Source of the DNA: Deroplatys truncata
Taxonomy: Eukaryota > Arthropoda > Insecta > Mantodea > Mantidae
DNA: 64,000 nucleotides
Direction of reading: 5' to 3'
Assembly (NCBI GenBank): GCA_030765065.1
Contig: CM060990.1
Coordinates: 278,097,341-278,161,340, forward strand
A program made the translations under genes and the position numbers. The notes under the pieces are model-generated. The model did not search any database. It was not told the DNA's origin and was given only the letters and a program-made list of their open reading frames with translations. Each line of letters begins with the position of its first letter. The first letter of the stretch is position 1. Positions 59,078-64,000 of the stretch are shown here, one piece after another.

Positions 59078-59450
59078 TTCAACGTATTTATTTTTTCAGA
59101 GCCACCCCCTGTGTAAATAAACCCTGGAAAAATATCTTGAAACGTGAAGTTCCTTATCGGACATTTCAAATGATTTATGCTAGCTTTCCTTGGAGTGAAC
59201 ATGGCCGCCGGCGTGCATTCGTTAAACTTCTAAAATGTCTACTTCCGGCATCTTAGTCGTTCAGCGGAAGATTCAGCTTACCGCTCTTCCGCCTAGGGGG
59301 CACGCTCTCTACCACGAGGGAGAGATGGCGGGGGGAGTGAATGCTGGCTGTCTCGCTGCACTTAAGCGACCGGACACTCGAGTGGGACGCTCCATGGAGG
59401 AAGGGTTGCGCGCGGGTTTTCAGCGAAATTATCGAGTGTTAGCGTTATTT
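59078..59450. other. GC-richer insertion inside the right iteron array
   Basis: About 370 bases absent from the left arm, with clearly different composition (CATGGCCGCCGGCG, GAGATGGCGGGGGGAGTG). The array resumes at 59451. No terminal repeats or duplication are evident, and short open frames lack recognisable motifs. Confidence 0.6.
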
Positions 59451-60839
59451 TTTAATAACATTTATAATATTTAACTATAATGTTAACCGTATTTAATTTA
59501 TTTTTTAATAACAAATGTAGTATTCATCGATCAGCGAGACCCTTATTTATTTTCTGTGTTTTTCCTCGACTGTCTCTACCTATATACATTTCTATTGAAG
59601 CTTATTTCAGGCCAAACTATAAATAGCTTAATTAAAAGAGCAACAAAGCAAATCTTTTTATTGCTTCTCTCGAGTGAAAAGGGACATAGCGGTCTTATAT
59701 TTTTTAACATCAGCTGGAGCGTACCCTGGCATACGGCGTGATGGAAACCCCAAGCCATTAAGAGCAGGTACCAGGGAAAAACCCGAGCCTTCCTGGTTTA
59801 ACCGCTTCTTAAGCTTCATTGTATTAGACGATGCACAGCGGTCGCACTCGTGTTGTTTTTCGTAAAGGGTTCTCGTGTTAACGTCTCACTTTAGCTATTT
59901 ACAACGTCCTTTTCAGTCGGTTTTTTAATTCGTCTAAGCAATGTAATATTTTTTATAAGCCCTCCGTTCAAAAGAAGAATTAAACATGTATTATTAGATG
60001 TAATAATTATATTCACCTAATCATTACCTTAACACCTCCATATACGAGAACCAGGTTCGCGAGTCAATTCATATACAATTAATCAATCAAAAAAAAACTT
60101 AATTGTTTTCATCGATCGAGGAGCGTCGTTTAATTAGAAGTGCAATGTCATTAGTAGGTGAAAAATGGGGGAGATAGCTCCAGGTGAGCAAGTCAATTAC
60201 ATTAATCAATCAATAATACTTAATTGGTCGACGAGCAGCGTTTAATAACCTCACTCCTTTAGAGGCATGATGGCCCGACATTAGCAGTATATAAACATTG
60301 ATTCTTTTTTTCAATATCGCATTACCTAATTGTTTGACACAATTATGTCATCAAATCGTTAACATGATTTACCGACGCAGACAGAGTGGAGCCGGGCTAG
60401 TCTACACATCGAGACTTGTTAGTGACGTCACGCACACAGTCGCGGAGGAGGGTGAAACTGGTTATTACCAGACAGAAGTCGGCTGCCGGGTTTTTCATTA
60501 CATGACGGACTGTTGCCGGAGAGAGGTTAAGACCGTGAGCGTGATAGTTATACATATGCTAGCACACATACGAGGGCGACCAGTTGCGCGCGAGTCAATT
60601 CATATACAATTAATCAATCAAAAAAATACCTAATTGTATTCATCGATCGAGGAGCATCGTTTCATTACATCACCCTTTAGAACTGCAATGCGCGGACATT
60701 AGTAGTAATAAAATGCCGATTCTTTTTTTCAATAATGTTTTATGCATGGAGGAACATACCTAATTGATTGACACAATTATGTACTCAAACGATTTGCCGA
60801 TGGGTGGCAGGCATCGAGAAAACCATTCCCCTACCACAC

Positions 60840-61280
60840 ACCTCACCAGGGGCGGGATTTAGACAGGACGCTATGAGAGCGGGGTGACTTCGCCAGCGTA
60901 TAGGAACAATACACACTCTCCCACATATCCGCAGGGGAACCAATCACGCGGGAGGGATTTAGACAAGTCACAATGAGGGGGCGGGAATGTAACCAGCGTA
61001 TAGGAACAATACACACTCTCCCACCTATCCACAGGGAACCAATCAGACCACAAAGGGGAGGGAGGGGGCGGGTGCCACCGGCACGCGACCAGACCACATG
61101 GGGGAGGGGTAGGACCTGACGACACAGACCCAGTCGGCATTAGGTAAGCCCATAAAGGGAGGGGCGGGGCTAGCGGCACGCGCGACCAGCCGGCATCTAA
61201 GCCATCAAAGGGAGGGGCGGGGCTAGACGGCATAGAACAAAGAATCTTATCAGTTGTCGGCATCTGTTTGTGGGCCAGAG
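60840..61280 (-). promoter_or_regulatory. GC-rich promoter-like block at the outer end of the right arm
   Basis: Inverted copy of the left GC-rich block with the same CCAAT-type sites, GC boxes (GGGAGGGGCGGGGC near 61150 and 61210) and duplicated 100-base unit. Its preservation in both arms suggests constraint or recent homogenisation. Confidence 0.45.
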
Positions 61281-61299
61281 TCGCCATATTATACCTACT

Positions 61300-64000
61300 G
61301 ACATTCATACACAAGATGTTCTATTGTCTGGTCACTAGACATGCAGGGACATAATGCAGAATGTATAAGTATAAAACGATGAAAATATGTTCGTAATTTT
61401 CCATGACCTGTTACAAATGTAGTGAAATTTGCAGTGTAGATTCACTTGCAATCTAAGATTTATTTCACTGTGGGAAAGAACGATTTAGTTATTGTAGTTA
61501 TCCCTTTGAAGTAGCTCTTCATAAACCTTCCCACTTCGATAAGCTGCGTTGTCTAATTTCCAGAAATAGTGCTGTTTTGGGAATCCTCTTGAAACAGATT
61601 TTCAATTCACTGTCTTGTGCCTGGTTTGCTAATCGGTCTGCAAGTTCAATGCCGTATTCTCCCACGTGCGCCTTGATCCAGTCAAATGCAATGGTGAGTT
61701 GTCCTGGTTGTCTGTATTTCATCCTACTCTGCTCTATTAATGACCTATGGTTATTTATGTTTTTAGGGCAGTCCTGGGTTATTTGACTATCAGTATAAAT
61801 TTCCACTGTCTTTTCTTCGTTATTTGTATCATTGAGTTCATTTAATGCATCTAAAGCTTTCAAAATTGCCATCTGTTCACCCTAATTATTAGAACATTTT
61901 GCGTCTAGTCTGAATTTCAGCTGGTGTGCAAGTGTTCCATTTATAAATATTACTATTCCTGATCATAGTCCTCTATCGTTTTTAGTACCATCGGTAAACA
62001 TGTCAAACTTGTATGATTTATTTTTATTCACTTTTTCAATTGGTGTAATGTCAAGTGGATGTGTTCATCGATCATATTGTAACATCACGGTCAAAGTTTT
62101 CCCTTCTTGTTGCACTGTATATCTCGGTAATTTCTTTCATTTTCAATGTAATCGGTGTTAGTCCTGTTAAAACGCACAGTGCTTCCGAAGATATGGTCCG
62201 GAATCCTTTTGCCATTTTGATACTAATTTATCTCTGCAGTCTTTGGTATATTAGTTGATTTCGACTTTCCAATGCTTCTATCTACACCGGTACTCCATAT
62301 GACAGACGCAGTATCGCTCCTTTGTATATTCTCCTTAAAACTTCATATCTGAGCCCCCAATCGATCTTAGCAGCTTTGGATAAATAATATATTAATTTTG
62401 TATACCCCTCTGCTACATAATGTGTTCATTGAATTTGAATTTTTTGTCAATGATTGTGCCTAAATATTTGATCTGGTGTTTTGTTCTAGACTTTTATTAT
62501 TTAGATAAATGCTAATATCTCTATTTTCTCTATTAACATCACTTTACATTTTCTTTATTAAATTGTATTTTATTATTTGTAGCCCAAACCTCAATCTTCT
62601 TTAATTCTATGTTAAGTGTAGTTCTCCGCTTCCACTGCACTTTTCCCTTCAGTTAGCAATATTACATATGCAAATCCCACAATCTTTGTATATCTTATAA
62701 ACTGAATTTTGAAAAGAGAATCATACTGTAGATTCCAGTAGATAGGGCCACAACAGGACCCTTGTGGACATCGTTTATTCACTTCTCTTTGTATCACGAA
62801 ATTGTTGATAAAACCGCAGTCCTTTATTTGAAGTAGTTAACAGTAAGATTGTACAAACTCTTTGGGCACTGGAACTGTTGTAGCGCATAAAGAATACTCG
62901 GCCACCATGCTGCATTAAAAGCTCCTTTGACACCGAGACTGACGAGGGCAATACACTTTCCTTGTTCGAGTTGTCCTTTTACGTGTTCCTTGACTGCCAT
63001 TGTACCATCCGCTGTAGTTCTGAGGGGTAAATCTATATTGATTTTTATTTAATAGATCTTTAAAATATACTAAGTGTCAATCCGGTTTATTAATAATTTT
63101 TCCAAAACTTTCCCACTTGTATTCAACAAACTTATGGATCTGTATTTGGTGACCTCTTAACTGTTATCGTTTCCAGGTTTTACAATTGAAATTATTCTTG
63201 ACCGTTTCCACTCCTTAGGAAAGCAGCCTCTTCCTGAACAGCTATTATAAATTGCATAAATGAATGATGGAAATATTTTTAGAACTCTTTACAAAATCTG
63301 CCTAGCTATTCCATCTTCACCGGTAGCTTTTGTGTGATCTATGCTTCCCAAAACTTCTTTAATTTCAAGTTGCGTAAAATGTTTATCGTCAGATGTGTAT
63401 ATAGGGTCTTTGGAGAGCTTCCTAATATAATGATATTGAGTGTCTTTTTCCTCATTATCTGCTGGTGTAAAGTGTACTAACTCAAACTGAGTGTGCCTTC
63501 TGTTCCTGTTGTATATGAGTCATCATTTTCTTTAGTTTTGAAATTGTGGCGACTTTTTTCTTGTTGGATGCAATTTTATACACATCGTTACACGGATTAT
63601 TTGATTGAGAGACACGGCAGTATTACTTCCAAGATTTCGCTTTCTCCCTCCGAATTGTAGTTTGGTATAAACTTTTACCTTGTAAGTTTTGTTCTTTACG
63701 GACTTCTCTGAATACATTTTCTATCGCTTTTTGGTATCTTCTCCTCATGGCACTGTCTCTCTTCCTCAAGTTCCTGAGCCCACCAAGGTACAGATTTATA
63801 TCTTCCTTTTTCCCTGTTGATCTTGAGACTTTGAAGGATTTAGTGCATGCTTCAGTCAATGCCTGTTGATACTTCTTCGCAATAATTTCTGTTTTCGTCA
63901 GTTAGCTATTGTACTTAATTTACGGTCTAATGCATTTCAATATTTTTCGCAACTGCTTATGCCGAAACACGCGGTGATGCCCCTGGCAAGGTTTGCATAA
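61300..64000 (-). pseudogene. RNase H-bearing LINE (R1/LOA/I-like), ORF2 relic
   Basis: Minus-strand non-LTR retrotransposon, truncated by the window. In order: a region between endonuclease and RT (AMRRRYQKAIENVFREV near 63740); RT blocks WKRSRIISIVKPGND (near 63210), YRSISLLNTSGKVLEKLLIN (near 63130-63080) and VSLGVKGAFNAAWWPSIL (near 62950-62900), where catalytic Asp of motif A is Gly; CPQGSCCGPIYWNLQYDSLF (62765-62705); and FAYVILLTEG in place of the FADD box. RNase H shows EIYTDSQ (about 61800) and DWIKAHVGEYGIELADRLA (61685-61630). The C-terminal segment HLVYEC (61319-61302) is cut by the 17.2 kb element. Many frameshifts and stops; dead copy. Confidence 0.88.

Larger units (their letters stand above)
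44060..61299. mobile_element. 17,240 bp element with >4 kb terminal inverted repeats
   Basis: Bounded by GACATT at 44054-44059 and 61300-61305. The left end is AGTATGTATAATATGGCGACTC and the right end, inverted, AGTAGGTATAATATGGCGACTC. It interrupts a LINE reading frame that closes perfectly when the element and one GACATT are removed. It contains long inverted repeats (44060-48175 and 56630-61299), a second inner inverted pair (49600-50040 and 53045-53490), two outward-in genes, iteron-like arrays and a satellite core. Length, 6-bp duplication and AG...CT ends match Polinton/Maverick, but no polymerase, integrase, protease or capsid frame is visible. It is either a non-autonomous relative or an unfamiliar element type. 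Confidence 0.88.
56630..61299 (-). repeat. Right terminal inverted repeat
   Basis: Inverted partner of 44060-48175, longer mainly because of extra iteron units and a GC-richer insertion at 59078-59450. Confidence 0.88.

Overview
This is a eukaryotic, AT-rich, repeat-dominated window. It is most likely from an arthropod, probably an insect with a large genome. The evidence is mariner, RNase H-bearing LINE, Kolobok-like and tRNA-type SINE remnants, core promoters that pair a TATA box with a CAGT initiator, and many ATT/TAA microsatellites. I see no bacterial-style operons, no rRNA, no intact tRNA and no intact host gene. Nearly everything recognisable is mobile DNA, mostly broken.

Layout. (1) 1-29560: four decayed copies (A minus, B plus, C minus, D plus) of a protein-primed family B DNA polymerase of Polinton/Maverick or adintovirus type. 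Copies C and D, with their shared 3' flank, form an inverted duplication with arms of about 3.2 kb (17430-20660 and 24190-29560). The right arm is interrupted by a 2.16 kb Kolobok-like transposon with TTAA flanks. Four of five copies of a tRNA-headed SINE and a hAT-like foldback element also lie here. (2) 30057-32823: a Harbinger-like inverted-repeat element and a mariner relic. (3) 34892-39756: a 4.87 kb near-complete palindrome whose arms are nested minisatellites. (4) 43717-64000: a minus-strand LINE interrupted by a 17,240 bp element (44060-61299). The element is flanked by the 6-bp duplication GACATT and begins and ends AGTA[T/G]GTATAATATGG in inverted orientation.

The 17.2 kb element is the most striking object. 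Its insertion site is certified by the LINE, whose last reading frame resumes on the far side once one GACATT is removed. It has terminal inverted repeats of more than 4 kb. Each inner end carries a TATA + initiator promoter with the same 31 bp spacing and an 82-nt first exon ending ATG TCT G followed by a splice donor. One copy leads into a small gene on the left (plus strand). The other leads into a gene on the right (minus strand) made of tandemly duplicated phase 1-1 mini-exons. The size, the 6-bp duplication and the AG...CT ends match Polinton/Maverick integration, but no polymerase, integrase or capsid gene is visible inside.

The 4.87 kb palindrome starts with nearly the same terminal sequence (AGTAGGTACAATA) and has a degenerate 6-bp flank repeat. 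I infer that both elements use one integration machinery. All calls come from reading by eye; no alignment or database search was run.
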